Program-made: the position numbers and the translations under genes
Assembly (NCBI GenBank): GCA_031216445.1
Contig: CM062214.1
Location: 11,773,501 to 11,837,500, forward strand
Direction of reading: 5' to 3'
From: Lateolabrax maculatus
Lineage: Eukaryota; Chordata; Actinopteri; Acropomatiformes; Lateolabracidae
Length of the DNA: 64,000 nt
Notes under the pieces: model-generated
Seen by the model: only the letters and a program-made list of their open reading frames with translations
What the model was told of the DNA's origin: nothing
Databases searched by the model: none
Shown here: positions 27,401 to 37,800 of the stretch, piece by piece
Layout of the letters: each line of letters opens with the position of its first letter
Numbering within the stretch: the stretch's first letter is position 1

Positions 27401-28301
27401 AGGCTTCTCTGCATTCATCCCACGTCAGAAAGACATTTCATGGATTTGTAGGCTCTGACTCCCTCTAGAGGGAGTAAAGATTAAGAACAGAGTATAAACA
27501 GCATTATGCCTTTTCCCATAACCATTCCCACTCCCTTAAAATCTATATTTTTGAATTTTCTAAAAACAAATTTCACACTGGTGATTCAGTTTGCAGGAAT
27601 AGGAGCACAAAAATTCACGCCGTCTGAAATGGTTTTGGGCTTTTTGGCAGATTTGCCCATCTACTTTCACAAGAACACTGGGCTCACTGATGGGATGGGT
27701 GATATACATCAAAAGTCGAATGTCTCCACAGTCACACAGCAGCCTATGCTATACTGTTGCATGCTCTATCTTCAGCTGCCTGTGTTGTAGGAGGTTAGAC
27801 ATCAATATTGGCCATGCATGATGTAAGAGTTCTGTAAGGGGAAATTTATTAGAGACCGAAACACATCCTCAGCTATCAGGAGGATTTATCGGTTACTTGA
27901 GATCATAGCGCTATTGCTGGCGAATGTCTTAAGTGTCTTGGAATAACATGTTTTGATCCAAGATCAGATTATTATTTTTAAGTTTCTGTTGCTTGAGGAT
28001 TGATCCTAGAAAAGTGAGCCTCTCTTTGACATTCTACTAATTTAGTCCAGGCCTTTCAACATTGTGGCTTTTACTCTGGAAAGTTTGAAATGAGAGCCAT
28101 GAAAGAAGATCAAAGGGTTTTTGAAATTAACTTTATCTTTGTGCAGAGCCAATAATGTCGATAGTGGGAGTGCATTTTTATTTGTCAGAAATTGTTAACA
28201 ATTTAAAAGAGCTTTTGCTCTCTGTTCTTGTTTAGTTTAATGTTCTGGTGTTTTCTTAAGTTAATTGCTAATTTGTTCTCTCCATGTGTGTCTCTGTCTC
28301 T

Positions 28302-28304
<3 letters not shown>

Positions 28305-28373
<69 letters not shown>

Positions 28374-28400
28374 TGCAGACACACGCACTCACACACACAC
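28305..28400. repeat. (AC)n microsatellite
   Basis: About 34 AC units with one interruption (28305-28373), followed by imperfect ACAC sequence to about 28400. It abuts the telomere-motif repeat. Confidence 0.95.
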
Positions 28401-28590
28401 AGTCCCGTGTTTCTATTGCTTCAGAGGACATTCATTTCCTGGAGACTTACCCAAACCCTAACTATAACCGCTACTTGCCTAAACCTAAACCTAACCTTGC
28501 CTTAACCTTAAACCAAGTCTTCTCCCTAAAATGTGATACTTTTTATCTTAGAATCTCAAATTTTACAATTTCAGGGTGGTCTGTATGACA
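28375..28590. mobile_element. Interspersed repeat with telomere-like CCTAAC motifs, copy 1
   Basis: Downstream of the (AC)n tract, GAGGACATTCATTTCCTGGAGACTTA is followed by degenerate CCTAAAC/CCTAACC motifs and ACCAAGTCTT. I recognise this as a widespread fish repeat that pairs a (CA)n tract with 'CCCTAACC'-rich sequence. It is not an interstitial telomere array, since the motifs are irregular. A related copy lies at 47418-47580. Confidence 0.5.
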
Positions 28591-30747
28591 TGTCAGTGTT
28601 ACTTACTGTAATATATGAAGCGATCACTTAGGAGGATACACCCCTTTAAGAAAAGATAAGTATGTTACATTACATAGAATGCACACAGACTTTCCTTCTC
28701 GACCACAAGCAAAACCAAGAGGTCTTGGGTGTCTTAAACCTCCTAGTTACTGAGACTGCCTTGACATATGAATTGCTATGTGGTTGGCTTTGCGGTCGGG
28801 ACGGTTGCCCACGTTCCCAAACATTTGTGCATTTCCATGTTTGGCCACAAGAGGCTGCTGTGCACACATAATCTCTCGTAGAATTTTGTCTTAAACAACA
28901 ATGCACTGTAGTCTGATGTTTGTGCTGTAGTCTAAGCAAAGATGAAGAGTGAGACAGAGGGAAGACTACCACGAAGAAAGACTATAGAGCTAAAAACTGA
29001 CAGTGAACATGTCTATTTGCACACATTGATACATTGTACTGTATATTATATTCTACATCGTTATTGCTGGTCGCCTTAATTTATTAGCGTCTTAAATACA
29101 ACACTGCTGATCCTGTGCAAAAATAAAATATATCTGAAAAAAACACAACAAAACAAAAAATATTACACAGCCATACACACAGTGAAAACAGGTCAGAGAC
29201 AGTCAAAAGCCAATGAGTAAAAGTGTGTTCAATTTAAAATTTGGCACAGCAGAAACGGATACCACCCTGGATCCACTGTTATTATGATGGCTGCTGAGCA
29301 ACAAACCCTCCCACAAAACTAAATCCAAAATTAATGTGACTATAAATACGCACAACAGATCAAGTATCGAGAGGGTGGAGCTTCACATCCACACCCGACA
29401 TCCTGACATCCTGTACAATGAGCATGATCTCTCTCCTGTTTGTTTTCCACTTTAAGCCTCATTAAGGGGCTCTGTTCTATAAAACTAAGAATTCCTCCTG
29501 TCAACTGTTCCATTCCTTACACAAAATGCAACTTATGTCACTGAGAACATGTTGAGATCACTGGCTCCTGTCTGGAAGCTCCCCAAGAGCTATAACCAAT
29601 AGAAACGAATAACAAAACACAGACAGCTCAGAGAGGAGAAACTGCTCTGAAAGCAGCAAAGTTGGAGAGGAGTAGGAGAATTGGAGCGCAGAGGTGATGT
29701 GCTGTAAAATGTTGGGTTCCTGTTAATGGGCTTTGGGTGGCTGTTTTCCGCTTTAAAGAAGCTCAGTGGTTCCAATTCTGGTCTCGTACACTGACCTCAC
29801 CCAGAACAACTTTTTTCTTTCTTTCTCCCACCTCCCCTTTAAATTATTTCCACCACAGTGTCCCAGCCTTGGTGCTCCACTGCATACGGTGACAGGAAGA
29901 GGATGAAAAAAAAAAAGATGACCAAAACAGAAACCCAGTTGCCATGGTAGACCCAAACAAACAGTCCCGTGTGAGACAGTTGTCTGGTTCATTGGCCGCG
30001 TGGCTATTCTTTAGTAGCAATGACACGACAAAGGTCACTGTATGACAAACACGGATCAAGGGAAGGAAGTGCAACGGTCTAATAAACAAAAGCAGAGGCA
30101 GGTCTGTAGGACACGGTGTCTCATGGCGGAGATCTCATGACTCCCTGTGGAAAGTTTGAAAGTCTCCTCATCCCTCCTGCATACCATACTTTTCCTCTCT
30201 GTCTCCTCCCATGTGCTTCAGAGGTTTCCATTGTGAGAGTGGCATTTTTTTATGCCAGCGTGGTTCCGTCCTTTAAGTAGGGAGCTTGGTCAGCAGTAAC
30301 TCAAGGAGCTTCTAGTGCTACCGCTACCAGCTCTAGTCGTTCTTCCCCCTTCAACAATTTGATTTTCAGAGTTTTTTAGACTCTGTTTGAGATCTCACAG
30401 CTGGAGTCTTAGATTTATAATCTTAAGGCCCATTTGGATGATGGCATGACACTATTCTGAGACAAATCACACTCATGTCACTGAAAGAGAACGTGAACTT
30501 GTTGAAACATAGTCAGTCTCCAATTTATTTTCATGGGTAGTCCTTGTTTGATTGGACAATATTTAATATCAAATAAGTAACTAAGTTCTCTGGGTTTCAA
30601 GCTTTTAAATCTCAATTAAACAGTTAAAGATCAAAATAAATATGCATAATAATGTTATTCTATGGTTTGCAATTACTGGCTGATTTTACATTTGGCTGTG
30701 CATGGATTTGATCTACGGATATTTTGCATATGATGTATTTTGGATAG

Positions 30748-30787
30748 AGTTGTTTCCTATTAAAATAAGTTGTTTCCTATTAAAACT
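30748..30787. repeat. Two tandem 20-bp units
   Basis: The unit AGTTGTTTCCTATTAAAA plus two bases is repeated twice head to tail (30748-30767 and 30768-30787) with almost no divergence, indicating a recent local duplication. Confidence 0.8.
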
Positions 30788-33067
30788 TTATCTTGTAAGG
30801 ATCAGCTATATTCAGAGAAAAAGCCCACATTTCACTTCAAAGTTCCTGAGAAGGTTTACATTATGACTACATGCAATAGAGGCTGACTCGACTGTACAGC
30901 ATGTTTCAGCATGCTACATGCTGGATATTATATGGGTCTGGAGCTCACCGGGTCACGTATGCATGTGCGTTTGCTCAGATATGTGCACTGTATCTCTAGC
31001 ATCCTATCTATAGATGCCCTGGTGCTATTATAATCTTTACTTTAATGTGGTTCCCTGCTGTTGCAATCTCCAGCAGATGGACCTTTTGCTGTGGGATTAA
31101 CAGGGTGTAATAGGATGTGAAATCCAAGTCTTTGTCATTTCCAGCCAGGGCAGCCATAGCTGCATAGCTTTACAGGGTGTAGGCTCAGGAGGAAAGATTC
31201 AGAGCTTCAACAAAATAATGTGCAAATGTATTTGACCTGACTTATAGATTGAAGTAAATCAAAGCCAGGCAGGGCCCATTTGGAATGTGACTTGAAAAGC
31301 TCCACGTGAGCTAAAACTATGTTAGATGTTGCTTGATTACTAGAATACAATATGTGTTTCAAGCACTGCATGCTTTGAAGTATCTGCAATTGGATGGGCA
31401 ACGGAAATTATGTGAAATGCAATTCTTGAGGCACTGTATCTAACTTAATCTAGTATGACATACATATAGACATAAATGAAATATCAAAATGAGGATTATA
31501 AGCATGCAGGGGAATGGGCCTCATGTATACAGGGTCATTAAGTTCAGGCACATATCCTAAGGCACATTCAAATGTGTACTGTATATCTTTTTCCAGTATA
31601 TTCAGACTAATTTGGCCTCATTTTCTCTTTCATTTTGTGTCACTTAATATCATGACAATCTACCTCACCTCTTTTTGTTCCCCTACTCCTCTTTAATTGC
31701 ATGTGTGGAAGAGTGAAAAGACCCGTGAGGTGAAAGGACAGACAGAGCCCTGCTCCTCTCTACGGACAGATAATTATACATAAACACAGTGGCTGTGCAG
31801 AGAGAGTAGTTAACCTTAAAAGAGTTCATAAAAACAACCTGTCTTCATAAGTGGAGTGTTCTCTTTGGAGTGCAGCACATAAATGGGAGCATATTTTGGC
31901 ATCCAGTTTGACACTGTCCTGCACTATTAAGTTACTAAACTGCACCTTGTCATGGCACTATGCTCCTGGCAACAGTTGTCGCCGGCTTTGCTTAAAAGCT
32001 GCTGCAGGCATCTGTCTTACCTGTGAAGCAGGCGGCCTGGTTTCCATCCCCCCGTTCTAATGGAGACGGCACGGTTCTGCCATGATAGAGACCATTAAAC
32101 GCTGGAAAAAAACTGTGCTTGTGTTTACTCTGTGTCCACTGTGTAACCATAGAAATGGGATGAATGTGATGCCATGATTAGATTCCTTCATATTAAAACC
32201 ACATGGCTCCATACTCAGACACCTTCATTTTGTCTGACCCTGTGAAAGCTCTGGGATCTCACCCACAAATAAGTAAAAGCTATTGATAATGAACCAATCA
32301 GATAACAATTTGGAACCTAGTTTTACAAACAGCCTCTGAAAAACATTCTGTGACGAATGTGTAGTCAACAGTGGATGTCATTAAGTGTAATGGCTCCCAG
32401 GTAATTTGTTGTGCCCCTACTGCACCACTTCCTTCATGTACTTGGTAATGAGGTTTTACTGTGTGCTGTGGGCAGGGGGCCCATTCTCTTTGACCAACCG
32501 CAGTCACTGTGGTGCCAAATGAGAAGCTTCTACAATGCAGCCCAGGATGAGCGTGATCTGTGGGTCATGAGAAAATGCTTCTCTCTACTACAGTAATAAT
32601 TTGGAATTTTTCTGAAAAAACTGTGTGTAACAGTGGTTTCTGACTCAACGCGCAATAACTAATAGTTAACGTGATCTTACAAATCAGCCAGTTGGGAAGC
32701 TATGAACTACACCAAATTGTAAAAACAATAACAACATTCATTCTGCTATCCTAGTATCTTGACCCCTCTTTGATTTTTTCTGTAACGCTTGAGATGTTGT
32801 CTTACTCAAGTCCTGGTAGGTTCAGAGTGTAGAATAATTATTTACCCATACCCATTATCTTCTCTACTGGGAAATTATCGCTGTCATAACTTCCTGCGCC
32901 CATCTATGACCAGACTGCATTGATGTGGAGCTAAGCATATTGCGCTTTGGTGTGAAAGCCCTATTAAGTATTGTTTCGTGGGATGAGAAATTCTCCTGCT
33001 TTCTAAGGTAAATATTCAATATAATTAAAAATAAATCAAAAATTGTACACTTTTTCCATTTATGTAA

Positions 33068-33070
<3 letters not shown>

Positions 33071-33144
<74 letters not shown>
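33071..33144. repeat. (TA)37 microsatellite
   Basis: An uninterrupted run of 37 TA units, the longest perfect dinucleotide tract in the window, about 1.2 kb upstream of the candidate pamr1 promoter. Confidence 0.97.
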
Positions 33145-33149
<5 letters not shown>

Positions 33150-34286
33150 TCTACTCTGTATTCTTCTGACAGTAGACTGCAGCTAGAGTCTCTCTGAAAA
33201 TACTATACCACATTAACCTGAAAGCCTTGGGTTTCATATAATAAACCATTAGGCATCTGGACAAACAGTAGAGAGGTGGTGAAATGTGGATAGAAAGCTC
33301 AGCAAGGCAGACAATATTTCCTTTCCCCCCTCTCTTCCTTGATTTCCTTTTTCCTTCTCTGTATCCCCCTGTCTTCATTTGCCTATTTTCTTCCTAAAAT
33401 CTCTTGATTTCAGTCTGTTTTTCAGTTTCCCTACCAAACACATACACAGACTGGAACACTGCTCATGTGTTTCCTCTGTGGTTTAAATCCTGCTGTTTAG
33501 GAAACTGCCCGGGATATTTGATTCTCCTGCTCTGAGTCGTTTGATCTGTATTCCCTGTTAGCTCTTGCATGCAGCTCAGAGTCTCAGTGGGAAAAAAACA
33601 ACAAATGAATTAATTCCAGCGCTGTATCCAGCTGAAATAAAACACACCCAGGAGATCATACAAAATAACAAGCCTTGTAAAAAAAAAAAAAAAAGTATCT
33701 TGAGCAACTGTGTTTTGACTGGCTACTTTTCTGTTGTGAATCACAACTCCAGCAACACTTGTTGTCTACAGAAAAACTTTACTTTCTGTTGTTAAAGTCT
33801 TCAAGTTTGTAAGCAGATTTGCAATCATGGATAAAACTGTGTAAATTAATTTTCTCTACCATTTGATTTGCAGAATAACATTTTCAGTGTTGTAATAAAC
33901 TTAATTATGTAATTTCTATTTGTATGTATATCTACAGTACGTATGGATATAAAATTATGCATAGTATCATTGGGAAAACACTTCTTCTGTTCTCAGTCAA
34001 CTCTCAGCAAGAAAGCAAATGAGCATGTTTTTCAAAATATTAAAGAATTCCTTTAATCTTATTGTTATTACTGACTGAATGCAGTTGTTTAGCACACACT
34101 GCTTTCTGAGACTATACACAGCTGCGGCTTTCAAGCCGGGCAAGATGTGAACTTGGAAAACAAAGTCTGACCTTTTAGACATGAAAACAAAAGCAGTGAA
34201 GCAGACATGAATTCTATCACCACATCATTGGTCATGACAGTGTGGCATACAGTAGAACATAAACTGGTTGTTATGTGCTTTTACAC

Positions 34287-34288
<2 letters not shown>

Positions 34289-34330
<42 letters not shown>
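34289..34330. repeat. (TG)n microsatellite at the pamr1 promoter
   Basis: About 21 TG units ending some 20 bases before the TATA-like sequence of pamr1. Confidence 0.95.
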
Positions 34331-34331
<1 letters not shown>

Positions 34332-34348
34332 CACCATAATGAGTTAAG

Positions 34349-34400
34349 CATAAAACGCTGGAGCCTGCATTCATTCAGGAGGAGTGACGTCGTCCTCTGA
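34349..34400 (+). promoter_or_regulatory. Candidate core promoter of pamr1
   Basis: A TATA-like CATAAAAC at 34349-34356 is followed about 30 bases later by a TGACGTCG element (34385-34392), one base from a full cAMP response element, and then by a run of 23 G (34408-34430). A purine-rich leader leads to the pamr1 ATG at 34641. Placement is by position and motif only. An untranslated exon further upstream is possible. Confidence 0.3.
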
Positions 34401-34407
34401 GCGGAGC

Positions 34408-34430
34408 GGGGGGGGGGGGGGGGGGGGGGG
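34408..34430. repeat. G23 homopolymer
   Basis: 23 consecutive G on the plus strand, in or just upstream of the pamr1 leader. It can form a G-quadruplex in DNA or RNA. Confidence 0.95.
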
Positions 34431-34552
34431 AGTTTTTGGGAGACCACTGCAAGTGGAACTCCTTGCGAGGCTGGGCTGTAACCTGAAGCCAAAGAGAAGG
34501 GAGAGAGAGGAGTGAGAGAGCAAAATAAAGTGAGTGAGCGAGAGAGGGAGAA

Positions 34553-34620
34553 ATGGAGGGAGGGGGAGGGAAGGACTGAAGGGCCGAGGGAAGGTGATGT
34601 CAGCTGAGTTCAGAAAGTAA
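34553..34620 (+). promoter_or_regulatory. Two short upstream ORFs in the pamr1 leader
   Basis: If transcription starts near 34380, the leader contains two upstream ATGs before the main start: 34553-34579 (8 codons then TGA) and 34597-34620 (7 codons then TAA). The second ends 20 bases before the pamr1 ATG. They could lower translation or require reinitiation. They are irrelevant if the transcript begins downstream of them. Confidence 0.3.
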
Positions 34621-34640
34621 ACAGAGTTCCAGACTTCAGC

Positions 34641-34800
34641 ATGCTGTCTGCGGGACGGGAACTGCAGCTGGGGCAAACCCGTGGGGGCACCCACACAATC
34701 TCCTGGACCAGCACCTTTATCTCTGGGAAAGAGGGCTGGTCCCTCTTCATCTCCCTCTTCATCCTTATCTCCTTACCCCAAGGGACAGCCTGGCCCTACG
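34641..34800 (+). CDS. pamr1: pamr1 exon 1 (start and signal sequence)
   Basis: Begins at the ATG with A at -3 and ends at TACG|GTAAGA, phase 1. It encodes 53 residues. A polar 32-residue N-terminal stretch precedes a hydrophobic core (LFISLFILISLP, about 35-46). LISLPQ resembles LISSLPRE near the human signal cleavage region, which supports the assignment. There is no later ATG in the exon, so the unusually long region before the hydrophobic core is either real or the true first exon lies elsewhere. Confidence 0.75.
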
Positions 34801-37800
34801 GTAAGAGACTGGCTAAGACGTTACCTTCACTGCTCTTCTCTTCCTCCCTCTCCCTGTCTCAGTGTTTGGCACAGCCTCTTGGTTTATGTTCTTTGTTCTC
34901 AAAAAGCCGGCATCAGCACTCTCTCCATCCCCTCTTCTCTCCTATCCTTTAAGAGCACAACGGCGCTCAGCAAGGCTTGTAAAAGAAAAACCCACAGTGA
35001 GGCAGTGATGTAAAATACAGCTTTTCACAGAGGCAAAAAGCAAAAAACAAAAAACAAAAAAAACAAAAACAAAAACAAAGAAAATGCATTGACAAGTTTG
35101 TGCAATCTTTGACTTGTGTGGGTTGTTTATTGTCCCATAAAAAGGGGATCTGTGATCTTCATACTCCTTTCTACTCATTGCAGTTGTTCTTTGAGTGAAA
35201 TAAAAGTGAGCTTGTTTTTCTACTCTTAAATAAAAGAAGCAGCAGTTGGATGCGGCCACACATTCTTTGAGGTAAAGTTAGGCGGTTGGAGTTCTAATAG
35301 GGCTGTTGAATCTTGGCACACATTCCCTTTTGTGCTAGAGCTTCTCTTAAAATCCTGAAGGTTTGTTATGGGTGAGCTCTCCCTGAGATGGACATCGTCT
35401 CTGCCTATATACCCGGGGTGACCATTTGAACTGCTGCAGGAAGACATGAGTCACAATTGAGTCAATCACGCTGGCTGTGGTAATGTGTATACCATGCACC
35501 GTCTCCAAGAGTCCTAACCAAACCTCTGCCCTCTGTGTGATTCCTTTTCTCACGGTTACCACACAGTAAAATAAGGCCTTCAATTTGTAATGTTGGTAAT
35601 TGTGGCAAAGGGCTGGGCAGAGCACAGCTGTGTTGAGCTGCAGTGATTAAGAGAATTCCCTCTGGCAGATTTACCTACTTGTGTTGTTGTCGGCTGAGTC
35701 ACTCATTGCTGTTTCATAATCGTGCATTATCAGCTGATGATAGATGTTTTCTGTTGAGCAACCTAAAATAGTTTCCTTGTTTTTAAAGCAGAGCAGACTT
35801 GTTTATATGCAACTCCTGACTTCGTGGACATGTCTGTTTACGTGTGGCTGTGTGTGTGTGTGTGTGTGTGTGTGCCTGTATTTATGTCCATTTGTGCATG
35901 ATTTGGTTGTCCCTTCGGACGCGTTTTTGAACTATGAAGGCTTCCTGTTTAGGATTTTCCACCCACCTGAATCCTGACATGTCCTCTTCTTCTGGCCCAC
36001 TCTCCTTATAGTGTGTTTACCTGTAAGTCCTCAGGGAAGTTGTCAGGGCTACTGGGTTGTGTGCAGTAGGAAACAAAGTCCAAGGCTAGCATACTTAAAA
36101 AATATGTTACACTGGAGAAAGTGAATTGTTGGCACAGAATATAGTTACAAGAATAAAAAAACATGGCCTCTGATTGAGCATTTGGAAAAATAGTGTGTCA
36201 TATCAGACTCAAGAGTTCATTCTAAGTTTAAGAGCTAAATGCTGAAAACAAGTGCACATCTCAAACTCCTGTTTGACCTACACTTTGATGTATGTAAATA
36301 CCATTTCAACAAAGTGGATAATACAGTGATAGGGTATTTCATTGGGTTTGTGGTTTCCTGGCGGAGGAAAGTTTATTTAAAGCAATCTCCAGGATGACCA
36401 CAGGGATCAGCGCTTGGGATCGGCGTACATTCAGATACGCCATGTCCACAGAGCTCCTCTGGGAGTTTCCCTATTCCATGACAGCAAAATCCCTCCAACC
36501 TCAAAATACCAGACAGCAGCTGTGGGCAGTACGCAAACGGAATTGTACACTTGCACATACATGCACAGCGTGTGCACTCACAGCTGCTGTAAAAACAATT
36601 ATATTTCCATGATACATCAGCATCAGCATTTTGTCAGGAGGAAACAATTTATTAAGCAGTGATATACAGTATACTGTAACCTGTTCTGACTTAATCATGG
36701 CAGTGAACAAACATGACAAACAAACTTGTAATTTGGATGAACTAAACGTCAAAGCAATTTTGGAAAATATGACTATTCTCTTTTCTTGGTGAGAGTTAGA
36801 TGAGAAGATTGCTACCACTCTCATGGCTGTCTATTAAATATGAAACTTGACATACAAAGTCACCCACGACTTAGCCCCACCGCGACTTGTAGCCTATATC
36901 AACAGAAGAACCAATACTAATCGTGTCACTAGGGGGTCTATAAGAGGAGATTGCGCTATTCCATTGGGGGAAAGTGGCTTTAGCAAGTCAGCCTGGTCTG
37001 TCAGAGGTTGAAGATAGTGGAATATGATTCCAAATCACATCAGACAACTAAACGTTTACAGATTTTTCAGTGACCAATTAAAACAACGGATTATTAATAC
37101 ATACACATGTCAGCACTAAACTCTCCTTGCACCTGCTATCTATATGTCCTTCTCGTTTGCAATGTCGTTCTACACGTATATACAGTATGCCACTACTGCT
37201 TTTACTGTTTTTAACAACTGTGTGTCCTTTTCCAATCTTTAAACTGCATGCCCCGTTTTGTTTTTGCCTTAAGTGTATTTTAGGAAGTCTTTTTTATTAC
37301 TTTGGCCAGGGACTACAGATGACGACGCCCTGCAGTTTTACAGACAATTATTTCGTGGATGGATGCAGTAACCTCCCTGAGTCTCCGCTGGTTACCTTCA
37401 AAGCCAAGTTGTTTGCTACTGTTTCCAGTCTTTGTTCTGAGCTGAGTTAATCAGCTGCTGATGGTAGCTTCATGTTCACCATATAGACAACAGAGTGGTA
37501 TCAATCCTCTCACCTCACTCGCGCCAAGAAAGCCAAGAAGCACATTTCCCAAAACGTTGAACTATTAGATAACTTAAGTCAAACGTGCAGAACGGAGATA
37601 CTGCCAGATATAGGTGACTCAGCTACAGTACTGTGTTGTATTTGATAAGCATGTTGAACTCATCCTGAAGTCCTCACTGCTCTGCTCAGACTCTTCTCTG
37701 CATTGTGCTCTTTAGATTTGTTTGGAGTTAAAAGCAGCTTAGCCATGGTTGCCAAGGGAAGACAAGACTCAAGCTGATAAGATACAGTTTCTAAGCAGTG

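Larger units (their letters stand above)
19861..34288. other. Divergent intergenic region between fjx1 and pamr1
   Basis: About 14.4 kb between the two start regions. It holds the minus-strand SINE (20258), a possible repeat (24309), a C-run (22260-22273), the AC microsatellite with the telomere-motif repeat (28305-28590), the 20-bp tandem (30748) and the TA37 tract (33071). There is also a perfect 20-base palindrome at 25095-25114 built of AT-rich sequence. No gene is supported. Shared enhancers of the two genes would be expected here. Confidence 0.6.

Noticed and set aside
28228..28588. Thr-His repeat frames of about 75-107 codons
   Set aside because: Translation of the (AC)n tract and flanks in three frames.
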